In this document: piece by piece, positions 1-5,834 of the stretch
Layout: the number at the start of each line of letters is the position of its first letter
How positions within the stretch are numbered: the stretch's first letter is position 1
Assembly: GCA_002389995.1 (NCBI GenBank)
Contig: DGRR01000011.1
Coordinates: forward strand, 1 to 8,332
Length of the DNA stretch: 8,332 nt
Direction: 5' to 3'
Source of the DNA: Ruminococcus sp. UBA4383
GTDB taxonomy: Bacteria; Bacillota; Clostridia; Oscillospirales; Ruminococcaceae
Notes under the pieces: generated by a model
The model's input: the letters and a program-made list of their open reading frames with translations, nothing else
Told to the model about the DNA's origin: nothing
The model's database searches: none
Made by a program: the position numbers and the translations under genes

Positions 1-462
1 GTTGTTGCCTTTATTCTGAATTACTGCCCTTTGCTTGCGTGAAATATCCCTCGCATACCATTCATTCAGTAAGTTGTTTATCGGCATAAGGTCATTTATT
101 CCCTCATTGGAATCCACATTGTCGCTGATTGCAATGAAACGCACTCCGTATTCGGGAAACACGATTTCAAGATATTGTCCAACCATGAGGTAATTTCTGC
201 CAAACCTTGACATATCCTTGACTACAACCGTTCCAACCAAGCCGTTCTCAATATCAGTGAGCATAGCCTTAAAGCCAGCCCTCTCAAACGTCACTCCACT
301 TACCCCGTCATCAACGTAGAAACGCTGATTTGTGAGTCCGTGGTTGTTTGCATATTCCGTGAGAATATCTTTCTGATGTGCGATGCTGTCGCTGTCGCCT
401 TTCATTCCGTCATCTGCGGAAAATCTGCAATATAAAGCTGTAATTTTGCCTGTCTGTGCCAT
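1..462 (-). CDS. Large serine recombinase, N-terminal part (3' end outside window)
   Basis: A site-specific recombinase that cuts and rejoins DNA through a serine-DNA link, usually to excise and integrate a mobile element. The 154 visible residues make up the resolvase catalytic domain. YCRFS at residues 11-15 supplies the expected nucleophile Ser15 with Arg13. VDDGVSG is at 50-56, KDMSRFGRNYLMVGQY at 82-97 holds the conserved arginines, and NEWYARDISRKQR at 133-145 starts the long helix leading to the DNA-binding part. This order matches TnpX/TndX-like recombinases of clostridial transposons. The start at 462 is favoured by AGGAGG at 471-476, eight bases upstream. No stop codon occurs before the window edge, so the gene is cut by the window and need not be broken. 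The frame also stays open upstream to an ATG at 586-588. Its first 60 bases are about 43% GC, slightly above a line of the lipoprotein gene (37%). Confidence 0.93.
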   Translation of the reverse strand, partial: MAQTGKITALYCRFSADDGMKGDSDSIAHQKDILTEYANNHGLTNQRFYVDDGVSGVTFERAGFKAMLTDIENGLVGTVVVKDMSRFGRNYLMVGQYLEIVFPEYGVRFIAISDNVDSNEGINDLMPINNLLNEWYARDISRKQRAVIQNKGNN

Positions 463-508
463 TTTAATAACCTCCTGTTTTTCAGACAGACCTAAAACCG
501 TTACCATT

Positions 509-537
509 ATAATAGCGCAGTTTTTCGGTCTTTTCAA
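509..537 (-). promoter_or_regulatory. Proximal sigma-A-type promoter of the recombinase
   Basis: On the minus strand a -35 TTGAAA (532-537) and a -10 TATTAT (509-514) are separated by 17 bases. The element lies about 50 bases upstream of the ribosome-binding site and points at the recombinase. It matches the consensus well but is unproven. Confidence 0.5.
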
Positions 538-628
538 GAGGTTTTGGCACATTGTAATCAAATTGTATTTTTTAATCTGACGTTCCATATTCTGTTTTCA
601 AGTTGCCTGCCTTTCGGCTTACAGACAT

Positions 629-657
629 ATTATATCACGGCTTTTTAAATTTGTCCA
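629..657 (-). promoter_or_regulatory. Distal sigma-A-type promoter of the recombinase
   Basis: On the minus strand a -35 TGGACA (652-657, five of six consensus bases) and a perfect -10 TATAAT (629-634) are separated by 17 bases. It would give a leader of about 160 bases before the recombinase start, running through the proximal promoter and through the reading frame that is open from 588. This is the better -10 of the two. Confidence 0.5.
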
Positions 658-763
658 GACCCTGTATTTCACTTGTTCCTGACATTACACCTTTCCAAAA
701 AATTTCAAAATTTCAGCGGAACAAAGGAAAAAAGTTTTTGATTACAGTTTGTAAAAATAAATT

Positions 764-1081
764 TTACTGAAACCTTGTGTTCACAAGAACTGTGCAAACA
801 ATAGTCCAGTCAAACTGGTTGCTGATAGCTTTCAGGGCATCCGATTTTCTGCGCTATCAATCAATATGAATCTCTTTTAATAATTTATAGTCTTCCTGCT
901 GCGTGTCACTAACATCAATAATATCTCCGAGCTATTCTCCGACATCACATCTTCTGCCGCCGTATACCATAAGGACAGGAAGCGGATCTGCATGAGGGGT
1001 ATCTGATATTACATAATTGAGATAAAAAGCTATTTTATTGAATGTTAAACACAACAACATTCTCAAAGAGTGCGATGTGAA
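764..1081 (-). pseudogene. Decayed coding remnant, unidentified
   Basis: One minus-strand frame reads like protein across this stretch but is broken by stops at 932-934 (TAG), 857-859 (TGA) and 854-856 (TAG), and it ends at TAA 764-766. Recognisable protein-like pieces include PLPVLMVYGGRRCDVGE before the first stop, LGDIIDVSDTQQEDYKLLKE between stops, and KSDALKAISNQFDWTIVCTV after the last. No start codon with a ribosome-binding site is visible. I do not recognise the family. The frame is the same as that of the dockerin gene upstream, but the dockerin ends at its natural C-terminus, so this is not a continuation of that protein. It could be an old gene fragment left by the neighbouring mobile element, or simply a chance open stretch. 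Confidence 0.35.
1040..1062 (-). terminator. Possible weak terminator after the dockerin gene
   Basis: A 7-bp inverted repeat GAATGTT/AACATTC with a 9-base loop starts about 20 bases past the dockerin stop codon. It is followed on the minus strand by an A/T-rich run and CTTTTT. The stem is short and AT-rich, so this is a weak candidate, but no better hairpin follows the operon. Confidence 0.25.
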
Positions 1082-2782
1082 TTAAATTGTAGAAAGTCTT
1101 GCATACTCAGCAAGAACAGCAGATGTGTCAATGGCGTCCACTTTTTCGTCGTTATCATAATCAGCCAATTGCTCGTTCAAAATAGTTTTCTTATCTGTTG
1201 AAGCATTAGCGTAGTCTGATAGAATATATGAAGCATCAACTGCATCAATTTTTCCGTCGCAGTTTACATCTCCGACTTCAACGGGAATATCAAAGTTTTC
1301 TCCTATTGAAAAAACTAAATCGTTTGAGTTTTCTTTACAACTTATCATAACATCATTTGCAGAAAATATATTTATATCGGTATTGTATACCGCATCATGC
1401 ATATCCTCATCAAATATTGAATCATATATGGATAATGAACATTTTACACCATTGTTTCCGCTAAGTATAATTCCATTATCAGTCTGAAAAACACCCATTT
1501 GATTTGAAGTGCCTCCCTTGAAATTCCAACGGTAATGCGGTGTAAATTTATAATTTCCTTCATTGAATATAACTGATATATCATAATCAAATTCATTTCC
1601 GCCGCCTAAAACCCTGACCACTGAATCGTCCTTGTATATACTGTTCACACTGCCATTTGTATCACAAATTATGGTGTGAGCCGTATCGGTAAAAGTTACA
1701 TCAAGGTCTGTGCCAAAAGTGTTTTCAACAGTAAAATTCTTTCCGTCAAGGTAATAAGCTTTTCCGTTTTTAGTTGGAAAGTTCTTGTAAGAATCGGCTC
1801 CGCAGTTATAAGATGATCCGTCAGCTCTTGTTCCTGTCATAGAATATGTACTGCTGCCGCTTACATCTATCTCTGTTATTTCCGAAATATCAGTATCTAC
1901 CGAATCGATGGGATTCAGTAAACCTTTATACCTCATCAGAGAGTCGTCATTAGTAGAAAACACATTAAGAGGACTTTTAACGTAATTGCAATATGCAGGA
2001 ATACATATCTCGTTGGTCTCTGTATTTATAAACAGCGATGTTTCAGGGGTAAATCCCCAGCAAACCATTTTTTGGGGAAGATAATTAGCGTTAACAGCAT
2101 TGGAATCATAGGTCAGTACACATTTATCATAATGCTTATCCTCAATGATCCAATCACCGTCTACTGTGCCTATTCCTGTGACCGCATGACTAAAGTTGGA
2201 GGCATCAAGAACCATGAGAAAATATTTTCCTTCTTTTGTAGCTTTCTCTGCGGTATCAAGTAGCATTTTAACCCTTTCCTCATTACTGTAATGAGATAGA
2301 TACCACCTCATATACAGATCAAATTCTGTATAAAGCTGAACAGACGAATAAAAATCTGTATAATATTTAGCTTCATTGTCGAGTTCTATATCAGTAAGAT
2401 ATGTTGCTCCCGCATGGATGTCAGATGGAGTAAAATAACCGTTATGAGATAATATCTCTATCAACGAAATACCCATACATCTGCCGCCTTGAAGTGTTGC
2501 ACTGTAGCTTGCAGACGGATCAAGAGCAGTTTGAGCATTATTGCATCGATTCAGAAATTCAGCATAGCTTTTATTCGATATCTTATCTGCTATTGTTAAT
2601 GTAGCGTAATTAACATATGTGAGATAGTCTGTTTCAGAGCCAAACTGCTTTGCGATTTCCTTTAGTGCTTCTCTCTCTGCTTTCGGTAAATCCGGAACTT
2701 CAAATTCTCCTGCGTAAGCAGAGAATGCAGATGCACATGATATCATGGTCAGTGACACTAATAATGTGATAAGTTTTTTCAT
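1082..2782 (-). CDS. Secreted dockerin protein with papain-like cysteine peptidase domain
   Basis: Probably an exported cysteine peptidase that docks onto a cohesin-bearing scaffoldin (cellulosome). The 566 residues start with a signal peptide (KK, a hydrophobic stretch at 4-15, small residues ending about AYA 22-24). GGRCMGIS at 99-106 gives candidate nucleophile Cys102. SHAVTGIG at 198-205 gives His199. Asp226 in LTYDSN is a plausible third residue. The 240-500 stretch is beta-rich and unrecognised. The C-terminus is a type I dockerin with two calcium loops: Asp505/Asn507/Asp509/Asp513/Asp516 and Asp541/Asp543/Asp545/Asp549/Asp552. Gln98 is four residues before the Cys, not six as in papain, so this is a distant relative. 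AGGAGG at 2791-2796 lies eight bases before the start and overlaps the stop of the gene upstream, which suggests coupled translation. The dockerin is very sure. The peptidase call rests on motifs, and an inactive homologue is possible. Confidence 0.85.
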   Translation of the reverse strand: MKKLITLLVSLTMISCASAFSAYAGEFEVPDLPKAEREALKEIAKQFGSETDYLTYVNYATLTIADKISNKSYAEFLNRCNNAQTALDPSASYSATLQGGRCMGISLIEILSHNGYFTPSDIHAGATYLTDIELDNEAKYYTDFYSSVQLYTEFDLYMRWYLSHYSNEERVKMLLDTAEKATKEGKYFLMVLDASNFSHAVTGIGTVDGDWIIEDKHYDKCVLTYDSNAVNANYLPQKMVCWGFTPETSLFINTETNEICIPAYCNYVKSPLNVFSTNDDSLMRYKGLLNPIDSVDTDISEITEIDVSGSSTYSMTGTRADGSSYNCGADSYKNFPTKNGKAYYLDGKNFTVENTFGTDLDVTFTDTAHTIICDTNGSVNSIYKDDSVVRVLGGGNEFDYDISVIFNEGNYKFTPHYRWNFKGGTSNQMGVFQTDNGIILSGNNGVKCSLSIYDSIFDEDMHDAVYNTDINIFSANDVMISCKENSNDLVFSIGENFDIPVEVGDVNCDGKIDAVDASYILSDYANASTDKKTILNEQLADYDNDEKVDAIDTSAVLAEYARLSTI

Positions 2783-2794
2783 TTTTAAAACCTC

Positions 2795-3574
2795 CTATTT
2801 AATTGAATTGATTATCTTGCTGATTTCATTTTGGTCAATATCAGAAAATGCATAGAGAGCGATGGTATTCTCAAACCTGTAAGTGAGAAAATCGCCTTTT
2901 TCAGTTGCAATGTAGTATCCGATGTGACCATTTACTGTTATTTCAGTTTCGGTCGATTTTTCTTCCAGAATACTGAAATTACGAACTTCCTCATCACTTT
3001 CATAGAACATAAATGAAATACTTATTTTGCCTTTTCCGTCACTTAAATCCAATATCGGAGCTGTCTCTTTCCTGTATTCTGTAATATGATATCCGTCAGG
3101 CAAATACATGGGAGTTTCGATATAATGTCCTTCTTCTTCAAATAGTTTTTTTATACCATATTTATCATAGATATCAGTTTGTTCAACAGTAGGATCATTA
3201 TTTTCGGTAAGGTCAATATTGATATATCTGCCTATATGTGTTATCACAGTAAAAAGGTCTTTGCCATATGCGGTAAATGTTACAATATTTCCAATAAACA
3301 AAATCATGCAGGCTGTTATCAATGCTCTTTTGATAAAAGTTGTAATAATCTTTTTACGCCTTTTCGTTGTAATTTTATTGTATTCCAAAGTGGTATCAAA
3401 TGTTTTGGGAGAAAGATTCTCAGATAACATAATTAAAGATACAAGTTCTTCAATTAAATCAATATCAGGTTCAGATTTTAACATCTCTGATTCGAGTTGT
3501 TTGCGAAGCTGCTCTGTGCCTTCTATTCTAAAGGAATCATCTGTGCAGAGCATATCAATTATTTCTCTGTTCAA
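2795..3574 (-). CDS. Single-pass membrane anti-sigma-like protein, DUF4367-type
   Basis: Likely binds and restrains the sigma factor encoded just upstream, and relays a signal from outside the membrane. Of 259 residues, about 1-75 are cytoplasmic and charged with helical character, ending in the basic cluster KRRKK (71-75). One membrane helix spans about 84-103. The remainder is extracytoplasmic. The outer part contains YLPDGYHITEYRKE, NGHIGYYIATEKGDFLTYRF and a terminal SDIDQNEISKIINSIK, a pattern seen in DUF4367 domains of clostridial anti-sigma-like proteins. The start is TTG at 3572-3574, overlapping the sigma stop as TTGA. AGGAGG at 3582-3587 sits seven bases upstream and supports it over the first internal ATG (codon 8). 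There is no zinc-binding HxxxCxxC motif, so it is not a classical ZAS anti-sigma. Its role is inferred mainly from position and topology. Confidence 0.8.
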   Translation of the reverse strand: MNREIIDMLCTDDSFRIEGTEQLRKQLESEMLKSEPDIDLIEELVSLIMLSENLSPKTFDTTLEYNKITTKRRKKIITTFIKRALITACMILFIGNIVTFTAYGKDLFTVITHIGRYINIDLTENNDPTVEQTDIYDKYGIKKLFEEEGHYIETPMYLPDGYHITEYRKETAPILDLSDGKGKISISFMFYESDEEVRNFSILEEKSTETEITVNGHIGYYIATEKGDFLTYRFENTIALYAFSDIDQNEISKIINSIK

Positions 3575-4035
3575 GGCAATTCCTCCTTATGCTTTAATAA
3601 TTTGACTTTCAGACGTTCGATGCGCTTATACATAGCAGCAGTAGATATATTATATTGAATAGATAGTTCTTCTACGCTTATTCCTTTTAAGTAGTATTTT
3701 TCAAGAAGCGATATTTCTTCCTGAGATATCAGCGTTTCAAGTATTTCATAACTATTCTCAAATTGAACCGAGTTATCTGCTTCCGTTATAGAATCGAGGT
3801 CAATATGCTTTTTATTCTTTTTCCAATATCGGCTAACAACCTTGTCAGCCGTTCTGTAAAGCCAAAGCGAAATATTATTGGTTAATTCCACTTTATCGAG
3901 CTTGACAAGGAGTATATAGAACACTTGCTGTACACAATCATAAGCATCATCTTCATTTTTCATTTTTACAAGGCAGTAATTATATATTTTGGTATAATAT
4001 TTATCCAATAAAATTTTATATTCGTCAGGAAGCAT
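3571..4035 (-). CDS. ECF-like RNA polymerase sigma factor (sigma-70 family)
   Basis: Directs RNA polymerase to a specific promoter set. It has 154 residues, the usual size of a two-domain ECF sigma. Region 2 occupies about 5-75, with NEDDAYDCVQQVFYILL (27-43) as the core-binding helix and LWLYRTADKVVSRYWKK as the promoter-melting part. Region 4 occupies about 100-150. There, LISQEEISLLEKYYLKGISV is followed by the helix-turn-helix ELSIQYNISTAAMYKRIERL, in the usual position for -35 recognition. The start at 4033-4035 has AAAGGAG at 4043-4049, seven bases upstream. It is the first gene of a three-gene operon, overlapping its putative anti-sigma partner by four bases, which is the classic arrangement for a sigma and its regulator. 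ECF operons commonly regulate themselves, but I see no obvious ECF-style promoter motif upstream. Confidence 0.92.
   Translation of the reverse strand: MLPDEYKILLDKYYTKIYNYCLVKMKNEDDAYDCVQQVFYILLVKLDKVELTNNISLWLYRTADKVVSRYWKKNKKHIDLDSITEADNSVQFENSYEILETLISQEEISLLEKYYLKGISVEELSIQYNISTAAMYKRIERLKVKLLKHKEELP
3582..3587 (-). promoter_or_regulatory. Ribosome-binding site deciding the TTG start
   Basis: AGGAGG inside the last codons of the sigma gene lies seven bases before TTG 3572-3574. No ATG is available at this distance, so this site fixes the non-ATG start and links translation of the membrane protein to that of the sigma factor. Confidence 0.8.
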
Positions 4036-4075
4036 ACTTCAACTCCTTTCAATCTTTCTTATTGTATAAATGCAG

Positions 4076-4103
4076 ATTGTAACACTTTTTTAGACACACT
4101 CAA
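4076..4103 (-). promoter_or_regulatory. Candidate promoter of the sigma operon
   Basis: On the minus strand a -35 TTGAGT (4098-4103) and a -10 TACAAT (4076-4081) are separated by 16 bases, about 40 bases before the sigma start. A rival lies farther upstream: an extended -10 TGT-TATAAT at 4169-4177, without a good -35. Either would transcribe all three genes. Confidence 0.4.
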
Positions 4104-4208
4104 TTAATTTCGTAATATCAGACAAAAATCAAGGTGAGTTTTTATGGATTTTGCCTGTTCTGCCTTTTATTATAACATAATGAATCAGAAAAAGTGTGAA
4201 CAGAATAG

Positions 4209-4259
4209 TCTTTTGAAAAAGAAAATAGGACGATACCTTTAAACTGTTAGGTATCGCCC
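4209..4259 (-). terminator. Rho-independent terminator of the lipoprotein/DUF4230 operon
   Basis: Read on the minus strand, GGGCGATACC and GGTATCGTCC form a 10-bp stem (one G-U pair) around a 12-base loop at 4238-4249. TATTTTCTTTTTC follows directly. It lies about 125 bases past the last gene of the right-hand operon and separates it from the sigma operon. Confidence 0.8.
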
Positions 4260-4383
4260 TTGTTCTCTATAATTATGATTATTGTTGATAGGTACTGTGT
4301 GTTTTTTAGTGTTACTATTCGGGAGCAGGGATAGCTTGCCTGTCCTGTTTTGATAGTTTGTATATACTCATAAATGGAAAAAA

Positions 4384-5112
4384 TCATATAAATTCAACCT
4401 GAATATCACTGTCTTTGAATTTTATATCAGGATTTACATTTTTAATAAATGTTTTGATAAGCTTTTCAGCCGAAATTTTTGCACTTGAAAGATTTTCGTC
4501 ATTATTTTCAAGCTGTTCCGTCAATTTATTCAGAGCTTCCGCACGGTCATCAATTGCCATTTCTGTACCTTTATTGTAGTCACCGTTTATTTTGAGAAAA
4601 CCTGTTTCATAATCATAATTATATATATTTATACTTGAATTATCAAGCGCAACATGATTAAGCTGAGGAGTTTTTAATTTGACCAGCACAAAATTATTAT
4701 AATTATCAATAATAAATTCACTTGTCTTCATATCCACAGTATATACTCCCGTAGCATTAAATTCCACCCAACGAGTAGTATTGTCATTACTGCTATTGGA
4801 ATTTGAAATTTTTACCCAGCTATCACTTACGCTTAGAACTTCGAGGAGATTTTCCTCCTTAATATTACCGATATTTATTGTGGCACGATTTTGCACATGA
4901 TTTTCCTGTTCAAAATAATCAAAGGCTTTCTGTTTGAATTTATCATATGTATCCTGTTTTGTTTCCTCATAAATTTTTGAAAAGGCACTATCAGATGCTT
5001 CTTTTGCATTTTTTAATGTTCTGAATGATAAAACAACTCCTCCCACTATAGCACAAATGGAAATAAATATAATGATATTATATTTATTGAATATCTTCTT
5101 TGAATCTGACAT
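4384..5112 (-). CDS. Single-pass membrane protein, DUF4230-like (second paralogue)
   Basis: Function unknown. The 242 residues comprise a short basic N-terminus, one membrane helix at about 12-30, a charged helical stretch to about 70, then an extracytoplasmic domain. LEVLSVS (90-96), GVYTVDM (122-128), VLVKLKTPQL and a late SAEKLIKTFI (214-223) correspond in order to pieces of the protein encoded upstream, so the two are paralogues. The pattern of a VD strand followed by a V.L..P strand and a C-terminal amphipathic helix resembles the DUF4230 family of Firmicutes and Bacteroidetes. The start has AGGAGG at 5122-5127, with the coding region starting inside the last 29 bases of the upstream gene. 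It is the last gene before the operon terminator. Unlike its partner it has no glycine repeat after the membrane helix. The family assignment is by eye. Confidence 0.8.
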   Translation of the reverse strand: MSDSKKIFNKYNIIIFISICAIVGGVVLSFRTLKNAKEASDSAFSKIYEETKQDTYDKFKQKAFDYFEQENHVQNRATINIGNIKEENLLEVLSVSDSWVKISNSNSSNDNTTRWVEFNATGVYTVDMKTSEFIIDNYNNFVLVKLKTPQLNHVALDNSSINIYNYDYETGFLKINGDYNKGTEMAIDDRAEALNKLTEQLENNDENLSSAKISAEKLIKTFIKNVNPDIKFKDSDIQVEFI

Positions 5113-5824
5113 TTACTGCTACCTCCTTTTCAGTTGCGGATTGTATCAGGAATTTTACTTGTTTTTCTGCTGAATCCATTGCCTGCTCCTTCAGCATATT
5201 ATAATTTGAAACACTTTTCTCTGCATTGAGAGAAAGTTGTTTTATGGAGTTCATTGTTGCAGTATATCCGTCCTCATTACTTCCTGACCAGTTATGTTTC
5301 ATATCAGATGCAAGCTGCTCGCTTTTTTTGTCATCAATTCTTAATGTTGCCTCAGGCATTGGCAACAATACTTCATAAAAATTACCATCAGAATTTAATT
5401 CGGCTTTGTACAAATCAACAGTAAAGGTTATATCACCATAAAAAGCGAGAAGTGCTTTATACTTATCACCTATTTCCATTAAATCATGCATCACAACAGA
5501 TGCAGATAAAACTTCTAAATTTCCGACTGTTTTTATTTTATTGCCAATACTCGATTCCGTATCTTTGGCAGATAGTCCTTCTGCTATGCCTTCTTCCTTA
5601 CCTTCAGCCACTCCATCTGTTATACCCTGATAAGAACCAACAAACTTTCCTGCTGTCTCTCCTGCTGTTGTACCAATTTCAGAACCTATTTTTCTTGCAT
5701 TGAGGAACTTATATGCAGAATATACTAAAAAGCATAAAGAAACTGCAAAGAATACTCCAATCAGAGTATTTTTCGATAATTTTTTTAATATATTGACAAG
5801 CTTCCTAATTTTTACATCAGACAT
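5084..5824 (-). CDS. Single-pass membrane protein, DUF4230-like, with glycine-every-fourth repeat
   Basis: Function unknown. The 246 residues begin with a lysine-rich cytoplasmic tail, then a membrane helix at about 20-41. Immediately outside comes residues 47-83, where ten glycines fall at exactly every fourth position (47, 51, 55 and so on to 83). The folded domain follows: LEVLSAS 103-109, FTVDL 134-138, LLPMPEATL from 153, and SAEKQVKFLI from 218. These match the next gene's product and resemble DUF4230. GAGGTGAT at 5829-5836 is a near-perfect ribosome-binding site four bases before the ATG, and it overlaps the stop of the lipoprotein gene ten bases upstream. The gene overlaps the following paralogue by 29 bases. 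Both facts point to coordinated production of the three proteins. A physical complex at the cell surface is my inference. Confidence 0.82.
   Translation of the reverse strand: MSDVKIRKLVNILKKLSKNTLIGVFFAVSLCFLVYSAYKFLNARKIGSEIGTTAGETAGKFVGSYQGITDGVAEGKEEGIAEGLSAKDTESSIGNKIKTVGNLEVLSASVVMHDLMEIGDKYKALLAFYGDITFTVDLYKAELNSDGNFYEVLLPMPEATLRIDDKKSEQLASDMKHNWSGSNEDGYTATMNSIKQLSLNAEKSVSNYNMLKEQAMDSAEKQVKFLIQSATEKEVAVNVRFKEDIQ
5576..5686 (-). repeat. Coding repeat: ten glycines spaced every four residues
   Basis: Codons 47-83 of the membrane protein encode (Gxxx)9G without a break, directly after the membrane helix. The first half is small and polar (GTTAGETAG), the second acidic (EGKEEGIAEG). The DNA itself is not a clean repeat because codons vary between GGT, GGA and GGC, so the periodicity is kept at the protein level. 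Confidence 0.9.
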
Positions 5825-5834
5825 TTATATCACC

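Larger units (their letters stand above)
463..1081. other. Gene-poor gap between recombinase and dockerin gene
   Basis: This 619-base stretch has no intact gene. From left to right it holds the recombinase ribosome-binding site, two minus-strand promoters, an AT-rich segment around 680-765, and then a stop-riddled coding remnant. Small symmetric elements include CTTGTG-TT-CACAAG at 774-787 and CCAGT-CAA-ACTGG at 806-818; neither has a T-tract that would make it a convincing terminator. This could be the junction between a mobile element and the chromosome, but I could not identify an attachment site. Confidence 0.6.
4036..4383. other. Intergenic region between the two operons
   Basis: This 348-base gap holds the sigma ribosome-binding site and candidate promoters (4043-4177), then the terminator of the lipoprotein operon (4209-4259). 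The rest, 4260-4383, is AT-rich with one imperfect hairpin at 4326-4347. No credible gene is seen on either strand. Confidence 0.6.

Noticed and set aside
774..787. Palindrome CTTGTG-TT-CACAAG as a recombinase attachment site or operator
   Set aside because: There is one copy only, lying within the decayed coding remnant; no second copy or crossover dinucleotide evidence is available within the window.
3219..3605. 128-codon plus-strand open frame
   Set aside because: It is fully antisense to the anti-sigma-like gene and has no convincing ribosome-binding site or recognisable domain; its hydrophobic content mirrors the opposite strand.
4144..4242. 32-codon plus-strand frame preceded by AAGGTGAG
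   Set aside because: It ends inside the stem of the operon terminator, overlaps the sigma upstream region, and has no hydrophobic or domain signal; the ribosome-site match is probably chance.
4326..4347. Imperfect hairpin CAGGGATAG/CTGTCCTG followed by TTTT on the plus strand
   Set aside because: No plus-strand gene leads into it, and on the minus strand it lies just after the last gene but has no T-tract; the hairpin at 4228-4259 is the better terminator.
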